64,000 nt of DNA from Hordeum vulgare subsp. vulgare. Lineage: Eukaryota; Streptophyta; Magnoliopsida; Poales; Poaceae. Location: positions 439,423,529-439,487,528 of the forward strand of contig NC_058522.1 of assembly GCF_904849725.1 (NCBI RefSeq). Direction: 5' to 3'. The translations under genes and the position numbers were made by a program. The notes beneath the pieces are model-generated. The model was not told the origin of the DNA, did not search any database, and saw nothing but the letters and a program-made list of their open reading frames with translations. Shown here in pieces: positions 1 through 11,483 of this stretch. Every line of letters begins with the position of its first letter. Position 1 is the stretch's first letter.

Positions 1-2773
1 TTGTAGTTTTGAATTCAGACAATATTTTTAGATGAGATTTCCACCAGAATGAACCTTCCATCTTCTCAAAAGGAGCAGAGCTATTGTAATATTTCTCCCG
101 GATAAGGTTGACCCAGGGGATGTCCTCCTTGTTGAGAAACTTATATAAGTTCTACATCATTAGGGCTTTGTTATGAGTGAGAATATCAAGAATACCCAAC
201 CCTCCTTGTTCTTTGGGTTTGCAGACCTTCGCCCAATCAATTAAGACAGTTCCTTTGTTAAAGATTCCATATTTTCTCCAAAAGAAGTGCTTGAGATATT
301 TATTAATCTGCTCCATCACCCCAATAGGGAGTGGAAGAGTGGACATGAAGAAAATTGTGAGGGAGGCAAATACAGATTTGATTAATTAAAAGTGCCATCA
401 TAGGAAAGCGTCGTGGAGCAACCAAATAGTCTTCTCTCAATCCTTTGCATGATGGGGTTGAAGTCTTCAATTTTCAGCATGGAGGTGCTCACAGGCAAGC
501 CCAAATATGTAAATAGGAAGGAGCCTTGCTTGCAGTTTAGGATAGTTATCAGTGAGGTCATTAGAGTCTCAGGTACATTGATTGGCACAATGATAAACTT
601 GTTGTAGTTAAATTTAAGTCCAATGCAATCGCATAATGGAGAAATTGGTTCTTAAGCTGCATGACGTGAGATGGGACTGCTGGAAGGACAACAATGGTGT
701 CATCAGGATATTGTATCATAGGAAAATCTAGACATGAGAAACTTGGGATTGGGGGTTGATTAGCTAATGGTTCATGGCTTCTTTCAGAGTACTTTGCAAA
801 AGGTCTGCTTCAATAACAAATAGAAGGGGGGGGACAAAGGGCCTCCTTGCTTGACTCCTCTTTCACATTGGAACTTTTCCCTGGTACTCCCTTTAGCAGA
901 ATAGAAGATGTGCCAAAGGATAGGATGAGAGAGATCCAGGGTAACCACTTTCCCCCAAAACCCCTTGCTCTTAAAATGTCAATAATTTCTTGATGATCAA
1001 TCATGTCAAAAGCCTTCTCAAAGTCCATCTTAAGGAGCATTGTTGGTTGTTTGGATTGGTGACACTGATGAATGTATTCAAATGTCCAAGCCAAGCAGTC
1101 TTGAATAGACCTTTGCTTCAAGGATCCATATTGATTGATATGAACCAGGTTAAGGATTACTTTCTGCAATATGTTGGCAAGAAATTTGTTGATAATTTTG
1201 ACGGAGGAGTTCACCAACGAAATTCGTCTAAAGTCATTGACAGTTTGAGGATTATCTATTTTTGGAACCAAGGTGATGAAGGAGTCATTGATACTCTCTC
1301 GAGAGATTTTGCCTTCCTAGAAATCATGTATCATCTTATAGAAATCAGGAGCAATAATGTCTGAGCAAGATTTGATGAAAGCACCATTAAATCCATATGG
1401 TCTAGAAGCTTTATCTATTGGGTAGTTTTTAACCACCTCATCAATTTCCTTTTTTCAGAAAGGAACCTCCAAGTCTTCTAGCCCATGAATTTTCTTGATA
1501 AGGGATGTGAGAGGTAATAAGTTGCTTGTGGGGGAAGTCTGACCAAGCCTATTTTTGTAAGCCTTCCAGAGAATTGCTGCTTTGGAAAAGTGTTCAGTAT
1601 GCTCATTACCATATTCATGTTGAATGACATTGATGAAATTACTTCTATATTTAATAGTTGCCTTGGCTTGAAAAAACTTGGAGTTCTCATCCCCAAATTT
1701 GACCCATCTAATGGTAGCCCTCTGTCTCCAATATATTCTTTGGAAAGAAAGCAATTTGAGCAAATGGTGTTTTAGGATGTTTCTGCCAGAGATTTCATTA
1801 TCCAATAATCGTCTATACTCTACAAAGCAATCCCACATTTCAATCACCTCATTTGTTGCTTTGATTGTTCTAGCCAAGTTGGGAAGGTTCTTTCTCCAAA
1901 TTTTGAGGCCTTTTCTTAATCTCTTAAACTTTGCACTTATGAGTTTGGCACTGTTATTTTCCTGCATGGGTTGTGACCAAATACTTTGCACTACGTGTTT
2001 GACATATTTGTGTTCTAACCAGAAATTCTCAAACCTAAAAATCCGAGATTTTGGAATGTTGGTTCCAATGGAGATCACACATGGAATATGATCTTAATCA
2101 GGCTTGGCTAGAGGGGTGGTCATGGTGTTAGGGTAGTGAGCAGACGAGCATTCTTAAGTAAACACCCAATCATTTTTTTCCAACAAGGGAGCTAGCTGCA
2201 TATTGCTCCATGTATAACTTCTTCCTTTCAAATGGATCTCCACAAGGGCAAAGGAACTAATCATTTCATTGAATTTTAACATGTTGTAAAATCCCCCATT
2301 ACCCTGATTTCTATTATGTGGATATCTGATATAGTTGAAGTCCCTTGCTAAAATCCAATCTGTGTCATCATCCATTTGGACATTCTTAAGCCAGTCCAAG
2401 AAAAGAACTATACCATAAGAATCACAAGGTCCATATACATTAGTTAGAATAAAAAACTTCCATTTTGATTGGATGTAAATCTTGCAGATAAAGAGAACTA
2501 ATTTTTGAAAAGGCATTCTCCATGAAAAACAGAGTCATTCCAAGCAATTAGCAATCCACCAGAGGCTCCATCAGAGGGAGAGAATTCAAATTTGGACATT
2601 CTCCTAGGGCAGAAGTTTTTTAAATAGGCAATGTCAAAGCTCTTTCTCTTTGTTTCCTGAAGACAAACCGCCGAACAATCAGATTCATCTATTTTGTTTG
2701 ACAGAGCAAGCCATTTGTTGCTTGAATTAATTCCCCTAATATTCCAGTTTAGGATTTTCCAGTTTCTGTTCAT
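1..2773 (-). pseudogene. LINE ORF2 pseudogene: AP-endonuclease plus reverse transcriptase
   Basis: ORF2 of a LINE supplies the endonuclease that nicks the target and the reverse transcriptase that copies the RNA there. The start at 2773 opens with LNWNIRGINS, followed by CLQETK (2640-2660 region) and VYGP and DFNYIR (about 2430-2340). These are the N-terminal AP-endonuclease motifs. The usual GDFN is RDFN here. A linker frame spans 2078-1455. The RT core at 1271-810 shows [15 protein letters not shown]. The active-site box near 715-700 reads QYPDD instead of the usual YADD. Frames at 588-382 (TYLGLPV) and 346-152 continue into the RT C-terminal part. At least four frame changes are needed to read through, so it is dead. 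The C-terminus is outside the window. Confidence 0.85.
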
Positions 2774-3339
2774 GAAGTAACAATGGATCTAGGATAGCAA
2801 CTAAGGCCCAACTGACTTTCATATAGCCATAGATAAACATTGTGCTCTTTACATAGTACGAATATGTTACAAAATAAATATAGCTGAGGGCCCTAAAGAG
2901 TTTTAAGTCCATTACAAAAGAACTCATTTCCCAGAACATAAGAACTAGATCTATCTCAGCAGCCTTTTTCATTCCTTCCAAGCTAGCTGCTTAGCACCCT
3001 TTTTAGCCTTCTTCTTGTGAAGTCCACCCTCAGCACGGGCTTTGCCATCCACCTTGTAGTAAGAGGAATTCAGGTTTTTAACAACTTTACTTGAGCATAT
3101 TGGGAATTTTGTAGAACAAGCGAGGAAAAGAGCATCTTCACAGGTTTTGTGCTTAAAACCTTTTGAAATAAGTTGCAGTCTGGTACTTCTTCTTACCTCA
3201 GACTCCACAACATGTACTCTAGTATTCCTTTGTCCTTGAGAGAAAGCAGATTCAGGAGCAACAGTAGTAGCTTCACTAGGGGTCATCTTCTGATCCTCCC
3301 TCTCTAAAATCTGAGAGCATAGAAACAGGTGAAAGGACG

Positions 3340-5774
3340 TGAATGTCGCCTAAAGGGGGATGAATATGCACTTTAAAATAATTACGATTTAGGCTTGAAC
3401 AAAGGCGGATAAAACTAATGTTTAATTAGTCAAGCATAAAACCTAAAACAACTAGGCTCACCCATGTGCACCAACAACTTATGCTAAGTAAGATAACCAA
3501 CTAAGGGATATCAAGATATATAACAAGAAACAATATGGCTATCACAAAGTAAAGTGCATAAGTAAAAGGATCGGGTAAGAGATAACCGAGGCACGCGGAG
3601 ATGATGATGTATCCCGAAGTTCACACCCTTGTGGATGCTAATCTCCGTTGGGAGTGGTGTGGAGGCACAATGATCCCCAAGATTCCACTAAGGCCATCGT
3701 AATCTCCTCACACCCTCGCACAATGTAAGATGCCGTGATTCCACTAAGGGACCCTTTAGGGCGGTCACCGAGCCCATACAAATTGCTCGGGGCGATCTCC
3801 ACAACCTAATTAGGGACGCCGACGCTTGCCCGAAGCTTTACACCACAATGATTGAGATCCGAGGAAGGACCAAGCTTCTAGGACGCCAAAGCACCCAAGA
3901 AGAACAAGCTCTAAGGTACCAAGCATCCAAGAGTAATAAGCTTCTCAAACTTCACTTTCAAGTATCACCATGGAGAACTCAAACCTATGCATCAAATGCA
4001 ATGGCAAGGGCACACGGAGTGCCCAAGTCCTTCTCTCACAAGTCCCTCCATAACAACTAATGCTATGGAAGAAAATGAGAGGAAGAACAAAGAAGAACAC
4101 GAAGAACTCCAAGATCTAGATCCAAGGGGTTCCCCTCACATAGAGGAGAAAGTGATTGGTGGAAATGTGGATCTAGATCTCCTCTCTCTTTTTCCTCAAG
4201 AACTAACAAGAATCATTGGAGGGATTGAGAGTTAGCAAGCTCGAAGGAGGTCAACAATGGGGGGGATACAAGCACAAGAGTAGGAGAGCAATTGGGAAGA
4301 ATACCTCCTTTTATAGTGCTCCCCAAATCCAACCGTTATGTGCACTAGTCGTGCACAAGCGGTACTACCGTTGGAGCGGTAGATTCATGGAAAATGAGAA
4401 AAATGGCAGAAACCTCGAGGCGGTAGTGCCGCCGGAGCGGCACTACCGCCCTGCCCAGCGGTACTTCCGCTGGGAAGCAGTAAGACCCCAGAACCCAAAA
4501 ATAAGCGGTAGTACCGCACGGGCGGTACTACCGCTAAGAACTGCCGCTCAAAAATCCACTCGAAACAGAATGCAACAGATGAAAAAAGTAAGCGGAAGTA
4601 GCAGTGGTAGTGCACAACGGAAGTACCGCTCAAGCGGTACTACCGTGGTATCGAGCGTTACTATCGCTCGTTTAAAGAAAAACAGCTCTGGCAATGGAAG
4701 TGCCATAACTTTCGTGTATGAGCTCCGAATTGAGCAAACTCAATCTTAAAAACATGTAGTTATTAAAGTGCCAATGATATAGAGATGTGAAACCTCTATG
4801 AATGAAGAATGAGCAAAAACTCCAACAGAAAAAACATCATAGAGTATGCATATGGAATTCATTTTCGATGAACTCGAGCTTGTCATGAAGATGACCATAA
4901 GCTCTACAACTCACAAAGAGAACTACCAAACAATAACCAAGAAAGATGATGTAAGGATGCAAATCTTTGAGCTCTCAACAAACGATACGATCAAGCTACT
5001 CACTTGAGTGCCCCCCTTGATAGTTCGGCAATCTATCCTATAACCCAGTCTCCCAACTAATACCATCGTGAGACTGGTAAAATAGAAAACCTATTAAGGG
5101 CAAACCTATACCTTGCACATAGTTCACTTGAGCTAGATGATGAAGATCTTGACTTCCTTAAGATGCACCACCTTTCTTGATTGCGTTGGCTTGATGAAGA
5201 CTAGTTGATTGCTCCCCCATACTCACTATGGGTGAGCCACTCTTCAGCACATCTTCACAAGTACATTGCCACCACAATGGATGGAAAGCTTCAAGCATGA
5301 TATCTTCGTGATGCTCCACTTGAACTTGCACACCGCAATCTTGGTGACGGTCACCACTTGATGTCATCCTTCATGGGTTGTATGAGTTCTTCCTCTTGAT
5401 GCAAGCCCATGGAAACACACCTAACCCCACACAGAACTCTCACAAAAACCATGGGCTAGTACACAAAGCGTAATGGACAATGCTTACCATACCATGTGAT
5501 CACTTGATCCCTATCGGTACATCTTGTACGCTTTGTGTGTTGATCAACTTGATTCACTCTTGACTTAGTCTTGATCAACCTTATGTCTTTAAGACCAATC
5601 TTTGGATAAAACCTTGAATACCACCTTGGTCATCATATAAACTCCTTGAAACCAAGAGATGGACTTCAAGAAGTGCCTATGGACAAATCCTACAAATATA
5701 ACTCAAGGAAAACATTAGTCCATAGGAATTGTCATCAATTACCAAAACCACATATGGAGAAATATGCTCTAACA
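3340..5774 (-). mobile_element. Solo LTR inserted in LINE ORF1
   Basis: A 2.4-kb non-coding block interrupts LINE ORF1. Read on the minus strand it begins TGTTAGAGCATATTTC and ends near a CCCCCTTTAGGCGACATTCA stretch, so it has TG...CA ends and the CCCCCTYTAGGCGA-like terminal box common in copia LTRs. No internal domain or second LTR adjoins it. The flanks (ggacg on the left, acacg on the right) do not form a perfect 5-bp duplication, so the ends are good to a few bases only. The family is not assigned; the direction follows from the terminal box. Confidence 0.65.
4355..4672. repeat. Cluster of palindromic GCGGTAGTACCGC-type motifs
   Basis: About ten copies of a short palindrome of the form GCGGTA(G/C)TACCGC, some with one or two changes, are spaced 10-60 bases apart inside the solo LTR. 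Neighbouring copies are mutually complementary, so RNA from either strand could fold into several alternative hairpins. No coding role is seen. Confidence 0.8.
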
Positions 5775-8704
5775 ACACGACAAACATCATGAATGAAGAA
5801 GAGTAAATGTTCTGAAGCAGAAGGGTCCTCAATAATTATTTTCCACATTGGAGATAGAAGGAATGATTTGGTCCAATCAAATTGTTTGGAGTCAGAAGAG
5901 TGCTACAGATGAAATTAATCCAATCATATGGTACCTGGATAGCAAATGCATTATCCTTAGCAACTGAAAAGTATTGTTTCCAAACAGCAAGGCCTTCATG
6001 ACCTTTATTCTGTACGAATTGCAAGCTGTTATCAATAGGGAGGTATTTTCCTTTAGTGTTGTAACCAGGAGGGGCAGATGAGGCTAATAATTCAGATTCA
6101 GATACTTGAGGCACAAAGGAGTTGATTTCAGCATTATTGTGATTGACACTTTCCTTAGTAATTTCAAGTTCTTCATCCACTCGCAGACTAAAGTTTGAGT
6201 TTCTGTCAGGAGATGCAGGTTGCTTCCAATGATCAGCAAGTTGTAAAATAGGGTCCTCCCCTTGTGCCAGATCCAGAGCAAAGAAATCTCGAGAGGCTTC
6301 GAGCTCCTCATCACATTCCTTATCATTTTCTGAAATAAAATTCTGAGAAAGAGAAGCTGCTCTAAAATCTTTGAGGCTTGGAAGTTCTTCATTGTGAGAA
6401 TCAACATTAATGTTAACTTCATGCTGCACCTCTGGGGTCCAACACCCAAGTGAAGGTCACATTGCAAGAAAACTAGCTCTTGTGGAAGCAGTTGCAGAGC
6501 AATGGGCTGATGGGCTTCAATAGGTCAAATGGCCAGATTTAGATCACGCATTTCAAAAGGGATGACATGGGCTTGGCCCAAATTATTTAAAATATCATTT
6601 CCCTCCACTTGAGGTAGTTGTCCATGTGCTTTAATCTCTGGTCCTAGTTCATTAGATCCCAAAGATAAAGTAATATTACCCTAGTTGTCCATATCTGGCA
6701 TCTCATCATGTATGTGATCGTTCAGTGGCTGAAGTAGATCAACAAGTTCCATGAACTCCCCTCCTCCAATTCATGGTCCATAATATCATCCTCATCTGCA
6801 CGCATAGCCCAGTGGCCCCACCCTGGCATGTCTTCATCCTCCTCACCCTGGTCACCATTCTCTTGAGCACGGTGAAGCCCATTTACTATATCATCATGAG
6901 CTTGATGTTCCATGATAGGTCCAATAAAGTGATTAAGCTAGTTTGGATGAAAATTGAGATTGAAGGGCAATGGATGGAGGTTCCCATCCCGAGGAACATG
7001 ATCTTCTCCGGGTGGACCTTCTGCAATCATCTCGTGCTATATTATGACCACTGGCACAATCCAAGATTCAGAATTCAAATCATCAGATTCCCCGACTACA
7101 ATGCCTGATGGCTCATCAATTACTTCATCAACTCTTACTTTCACCATTACAACAACTTTGGTGCTTCTAGCTCGATCCCAAAGGATTAACTTACCAAAGT
7201 ACCTGACAGAATTGGCAATTTCATGCATTTCCCTCTTATCAAAAGGAAACCAATTAGAAGTATGCAAACATCACTATGCAGTTGCAAATTTCTCCAACTC
7301 ATTCCCTGATTGTGGCGTTGAAAAATAACATGAACATGTCCGAAAGCATGCATACTTTGCAGTACAATGCATCTCTATCAAAAGGAGAGTGGAATCGAAC
7401 ATAAGCTTGGCCAAAAGGGCATGGACAGATCTCACTAAACCCGAGGTGCTTGATCTCAGTGATGAATTCCCCAATGAGATGCCTTACAGTAGGAAAATGA
7501 ACTTGAAGATTTCGCATTGGGATTACCGTGGCAATTTCCCATTCTTCATGAGAAGCAGCCGTCGGAGCAGAGATCACCCTCATATGAGTTGGACGCCCTG
7601 CAACCTGAATCGCGTGATGATGCAGGGGGAACGCCGCAGGATCAAAAGGGAAGTTAACAATTGGTGGCACAACTTCCCCACGATCGGCAGGAAACCCCTG
7701 ACAATGGAGCAGAGGAGGCGGAGGCGACAAAGAAGAGGTTGGCGACGCCCTTGAGATGTATGGGGGTAGGTTAGGGGTGGAATTTGCCTGCAGCACAGGG
7801 ACAACGTCTAGCCGACCAGCGGAAGGAGCAATTATATCTCCATTAATCCCGGTAGGAACTGAGGGAATCGAGCCAATGGAGATCAATTCATTTGACTTTG
7901 CCAAAGACAAGAACTCAAATCGATAGCAGTATGCCCCCACTTTTTACAACGGCGACATCTGATCTTGTTGGGGAAGGCTAGCCTCTTATGGCCCACAAAG
8001 AGGCAACAAACACAAAAAGCTCGTGGATCCTTCTTCTGCGCAATCACTCGCCCAGTGGAAACCTCCTTTGTTTTAATGGTCGCCATTCCCGCTCCATTAA
8101 CTTGGTTGATAGTACCATTGACTCGATTAATATCCGGGTATTGAAGACGACTAAAGACCATAGAGACTGGGATCGTAGATTGCGCCTGCTGACGTGGCCT
8201 GATGCTCGGTGAAGAATGATCAAAGATCCTTGGCTGACGAACAACATCAGAATATGAATTTGAAGATCGTCGACGAGAAACCAAAGACCATCGAAGATCA
8301 CGATCAGGATCAGGCAAAGGTTGACTCTTAGTGCCATTAGGATCGCAAATCCACGTCCAAAGACAAAACCAAAAACTTGAATAACTTATCCTATATTTTG
8401 CACACTTTGAACAGTGAAGCTCTTCCACCAAAGCAACAGAGAAGAATAGTGCCTACTGCTTCTTCAAAAAGGCGAATCCTTGATTGTGTGAATTTCGCAA
8501 CCAGGAAGAATTCACTGAACCCACAACCTTGTGAGTAGTTGATGGGAAGGTTGAGCATTCTCTAGATCTTATCTTCAAACTCATGGTTGGGTTCAAAGAA
8601 AATATACGCCAAAGACATGTCGGAAGAACTTAGGACCAGGGGAACACAACAAAAGACATCGAGATGAAAGAGGAAGCCTCAACCAAAGATAATGGTGACA
8701 GCAG

Positions 8705-8803
8705 GAACAAGATGGTTTCCACAGCCGGAGCGGCCTGCGGCAGGAGGGACTTGGTGGCTGCCGAGGCCGGAATGGCCGGTGCTAGAAGGGCCTTGGTGGA
8801 TAT
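8705..8803 (-). repeat. LINE 5' tandem repeats, part 1
   Basis: Two units of about 44 bases share a CCGGAGYGGCCKGYGGC-like core followed by a GGTGGMTG end. They lie just upstream of the LINE ORF1 start. The same unit resumes at 10463 on the far side of the inserted LTR, so the array was one block of about four units before that insertion. Confidence 0.7.
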
Positions 8804-10462
8804 TGGTACGTCCCAAAGGTATCTATAATTTCTGCTTGTTCCATGATCTTTTGGGTGACATTTTTATATGTTTTGCTACACTTCTATATCATTTTACACA
8901 TATTTGGACTAACCTACTAACTCAATGAACCTAGTGCCAGTTTCTGTGTGCTGATGTCTATTTTGCAGGGGATTTTACCCAATTTTCCAAAGCCCAAAAA
9001 ATCCCGAGAAAAATATATAGAAAATCAGCGTACCGGAAGTTTCCAGATCACCGAAGATGGGACAGAGGGGGGCCAGGGGCTGTCCAGTCGACTTGTGGGC
9101 TTGGCCTACCCCCTGGCCGCGCCAAGAGGCCGCCTGGGTGGGTCCCACCTCCTCCGGTGCCCTCCTTTCGCCTATATTTACCCCTTGACGAGAAAAACCC
9201 CATGAGGGACCCAGAATCGCGAATTTCTCCATCGCTCCGTCGCCGTAGCGCTTCCGAGATCGGGAGTGTCAGGAGACCTCTTCCCGGCACCCTGCTGGAG
9301 GGAGGATTGACCTCCGGGAGCTTCTCCACCACCATGTACGCTTCCTGAACCGGTCGTGAGTAGTCCTCCTTGGACCATGGGTCCATGACCAGTAGCTATG
9401 TGATGTCTTCTCTCCAATCTTGTGCTTCAATGGTTAGTCCTTATGAGCTGACCTACATGATCAAGGCATCTATGTAATTCTCTTGCTATTGCTATGCTCG
9501 GTTTGTTGGGATTCAATGGATTATGAGATTATGTTCAGATTGTTATGAGTTATATATTTGATTATCCTTTTATATTTTGTTCCTTAGTAATTCATGCATG
9601 TTCTCCGTTGCTATTCATTGCTTTGGCCGAGTAGTAGATTGTAACTCCAAGAGGGAGCGTTATGCATGATTGTGGGTTCATGCCCCTCAATGTCTAGCTT
9701 GAGTGATAGAAACATGAGACTAGGGGATGTGCTATTGCCACCAGGGAGAAAACAACGGTGCTTGTGACCACGGTTGCAAGGATTGTTTACCTTACACATA
9801 GTTTGTTAATGCAGTTGTCCGTTGCTTTTAGTTTACACTTTGGGTGGGGTTCGCAACTTAATACCGGAGAGATGTTCTGGATAGATATCTCAAGGTGGAT
9901 GATTAGTAAGTAGATGCTGATGAATAAACGGTCTACTTGTCTTGGCGTACTGCCCATTACTATTGAACCTCTAACTATCAAGTAGCATAATTAGCATTGC
10001 GGTGCATTCATAATTGTGTCAATTGCCCAACTGTAATTTGTTTACCCAAGCATAGTTGTTTACCGTCTTTTGGGAGAGAGACATCATAGTGAACATCATG
10101 TGACTCCGGTCCATATCAACACCATTGTTTACACCTCCATCATTTGCTGCTTTCATTTACTTTTCCGTTGCAATTATTATTACTTTTTCCGCTTGTGTTT
10201 TGATCCTTTGCAAACTACAAGGCCGGAGAGATTGACAACCTCTGTGTACTCGTTGGGAGCAAAGTTATTTGTTGTGTGTGCAGGTCCACGTCTTCTGCTT
10301 GCGCCAGGGTGGGAGACACCTACTTGTTGATCCTAGGAGTCCTCCGGGTTCGATAAACATTACAGTCTTCGTGTGAGGGAAAACTTGCTTCTCACTACAT
10401 CTCAACCTTCCACTTGGGGTAACCAATGAGGTGCGAGAAGTATATACATCATCTCATCATCA
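8804..10462 (+). mobile_element. Athila-related gypsy LTR (solo or truncated)
   Basis: A 1.66-kb block begins TGGTACGTCCCAAAGGTATC and ends ...CATCATCA. The start resembles the TGATACGTCTCC... start of the Athila LTR seen at 18115 and 35136 (minus strand), and the length matches that LTR (1.65 kb). The GC-rich part with CTATATTTACC (9172-9182) looks like the core promoter and leader. No internal domain or partner LTR adjoins it. The flanking 5-mers (gatat and actgt) do not match, so it may be recombined or end-eroded. Small frames inside it are not supported as genes. Confidence 0.65.
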
Positions 10463-10550
10463 ACTGTCGAGGCCGAAGTGGCCGGCAACAGAAGGTTTTT
10501 TGGTGGATGCTGTAGCCGGAGTGGCTGGCGGCAAGTTAGGGGGAGGTGAG
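10463..10550 (-). repeat. LINE 5' tandem repeats, part 2
   Basis: Two further units of the 44-base GC-rich repeat that begins at 8705, with the shared GGTGGATGCTGT and GGCCGAAGTGGCCGGC segments. Its split by the LTR at 8804-10462 dates that LTR after the LINE. Confidence 0.65.
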
Positions 10551-10599
10551 CGCTAGGAGGGAATGCCTTTGAATAGCTGGAAGTAAGTAATTGTCACAC

Positions 10600-11023
10600 T
10601 GCCATCAATAAGTTTGTAATTGTTTTTGTCGCCTAAGAAGACCGAATGAAGTTGCACTCCCCCACTATGAATGGAGTGCCAATGTTCCAACCAAACATAC
10701 TAGAAAGATGTGGCAATAAGGTCCACCCGGGAGACATTTGGGAGAAGGGGGCATCGACGCCGATTTTTCCAACAATAGCCATTCAAGAACTAAAGACTCT
10801 TCCATGTCAATAGGACATCAAATATTGATAACCTATCCTAGTCCCAATTGTTGCCAGATTTTTCAATCAAGAGGGCATGGGAAGAAACCATGCTTGATGC
10901 TTTCACAATCTAGATTACATAACAGGCATTCTTCAGAGATTTGCATATGTTTGTTCGCTAGGAATGCATAACAAGGAATAGAACCCCAAAGGAGATCTCC
11001 AACAATAGTTTTTTTACCTTGGG
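10600..11023 (-). pseudogene. Reverse-transcriptase zinc-finger (zf-RVT-like) fragment
   Basis: The minus-strand frame from 11023 to 10863 reads GDLLWGSIPCYAFLANKHMQ, then ECLLCNLDCESIKHGFFPC. This is the CX2C...HX4C pattern of the zinc-binding tail that follows the RT in plant LINE ORF2 proteins. Downstream, with stops, ESLVLEWLL is still recognisable (about 10810-10780). It lies upstream of another LINE's 5' end, so it is the tail of a different copy or a rearranged piece. Its upstream side is cut by the gypsy LTR at 11029. Confidence 0.6.
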
Positions 11024-11028
11024 AGGAT
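11024..11028. repeat. Left target-site copy (aggat) of the outer gypsy element
   Basis: The five bases just before the TGTAATGCCCC start of the gypsy LTR. The matching right copy would lie beyond base 64000, so this cannot be confirmed here. Confidence 0.35.
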
Positions 11029-11355
11029 TGTAATGCCCCAAGAGTGTAACTTGCCATATTGCAACCTTCTGTATGTGGGTCCATCTTGTCATTGCCATGA
11101 GAGCTCAATGCATGTGTTATTTCATGGGATGTCACCTTGTCTTGTTTCCCTTTTGCATTCATGCATCCATTCATCCATGCCTATAGTGTTTGTTGCCTTG
11201 TGATCATATGTATGTGGTGTGATGATGTGATGATGCGATGTTGATAAGTGAGATGATGTGGAGTAGTGTTGTTTGAAATTAGGAAGCTCTATGTTAGTTT
11301 GTAATAGGATTAAAAACCTTCTTCCTGTCATTTGTCTCATGCCCAATATTCACTT
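11029..11355 (+). repeat. Truncated 5' LTR of the outer gypsy element
   Basis: The first 325 or so bases match the start of the 3' LTR (59540-59860) closely. The match stops at ATTCACTT (11348-11355), where the sequence switches to pol coding. This is the left end of a large internal deletion. Confidence 0.8.
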
Positions 11356-11483
11356 TGCAAATGTGCATGACGTGTTCCATGTCTCTCTACTCCGGAGATG
11401 CTTCAAGACTCCTGAGCGCACTGTTCATATTCAAGACATCGACCTTCAACCCGACCTATCCTATCGTGAGCATCCAGTTGCGG
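11356..11483 (+). pseudogene. Outer gypsy pol, 3' part, first piece (before the LARD)
   Basis: The frame reads VHDVFHVSLLRRC and then DIDLQPDLSYREHPVAV, the conserved segment between integrase and chromodomain in gypsy chromoviruses. This region helps place the integrase on chromatin. The frame is open up to the target duplication at 11479-11483, where the LARD begins in the middle of the gene. The missing remainder lies at 59360-59502 and continues in phase once the LARD and one duplication copy are ignored. The 5' side is fused to LTR sequence, so there is no start codon of its own. Confidence 0.8.
11479..11483. repeat. Target-site duplication of the LARD, left copy (tgcgg)
   Basis: Identical to 59355-59359. 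The pair brackets TGTGGGGACC at 11484 and GGGTGTCACA ending at 59354, giving exact element ends. Confidence 0.95.

Larger units (their letters stand above)
2969..8618 (-). pseudogene. LINE ORF1 (gag-like, zinc-knuckle) pseudogene split by a solo LTR
   Basis: ORF1 of plant LINEs encodes an RNA-binding, gag-like protein. The best start is the ATG at 8618, which opens MSLAYIFFEP and continues through FSEFFLVAKFTQ; this frame has stops and leads into 8431-7883. Two CX2CX4H zinc knuckles are visible near 8020-7950 (VCCLFVGH and CRRCKKWGH). The frame at 7940-7299 and then 7267-7037 (NWFPFDKREMHEIANSVRYF) resembles the DUF4283-type region of these proteins. Coding continues at 6913-5836. After the LTR at 3340-5774 it resumes with VRRSTRLQLISKGF and ends in a lysine-rich tail with a stop at 2969. 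Many frameshifts are present. Without the LTR the gene would span about 3.2 kb. Confidence 0.75.
1..10550 (-). mobile_element. LINE (L1-like non-LTR retrotransposon), decayed, runs off the left edge
   Basis: Minus-strand frames read in the order expected for a plant L1-type LINE: a tandem-repeat 5' region (10550-10463 and 8803-8705), ORF1 with zinc knuckles (8618-2969), a gap of about 195 bases, then ORF2 with an endonuclease and reverse transcriptase (2773 to beyond base 1). Frames are broken repeatedly by stops and indels, so this is an inactive copy. Two foreign LTRs interrupt it (3340-5774 and 8804-10462). The 3' end, poly-A and target duplication lie outside the window. Plant LINE identity is firm; the subfamily is not determined. 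Confidence 0.85.

Noticed and set aside
4355..4672. A CRISPR-like array
   Set aside because: The repeats are short palindromes with irregular spacing inside a plant LTR; no spacer structure and wrong kind of genome.
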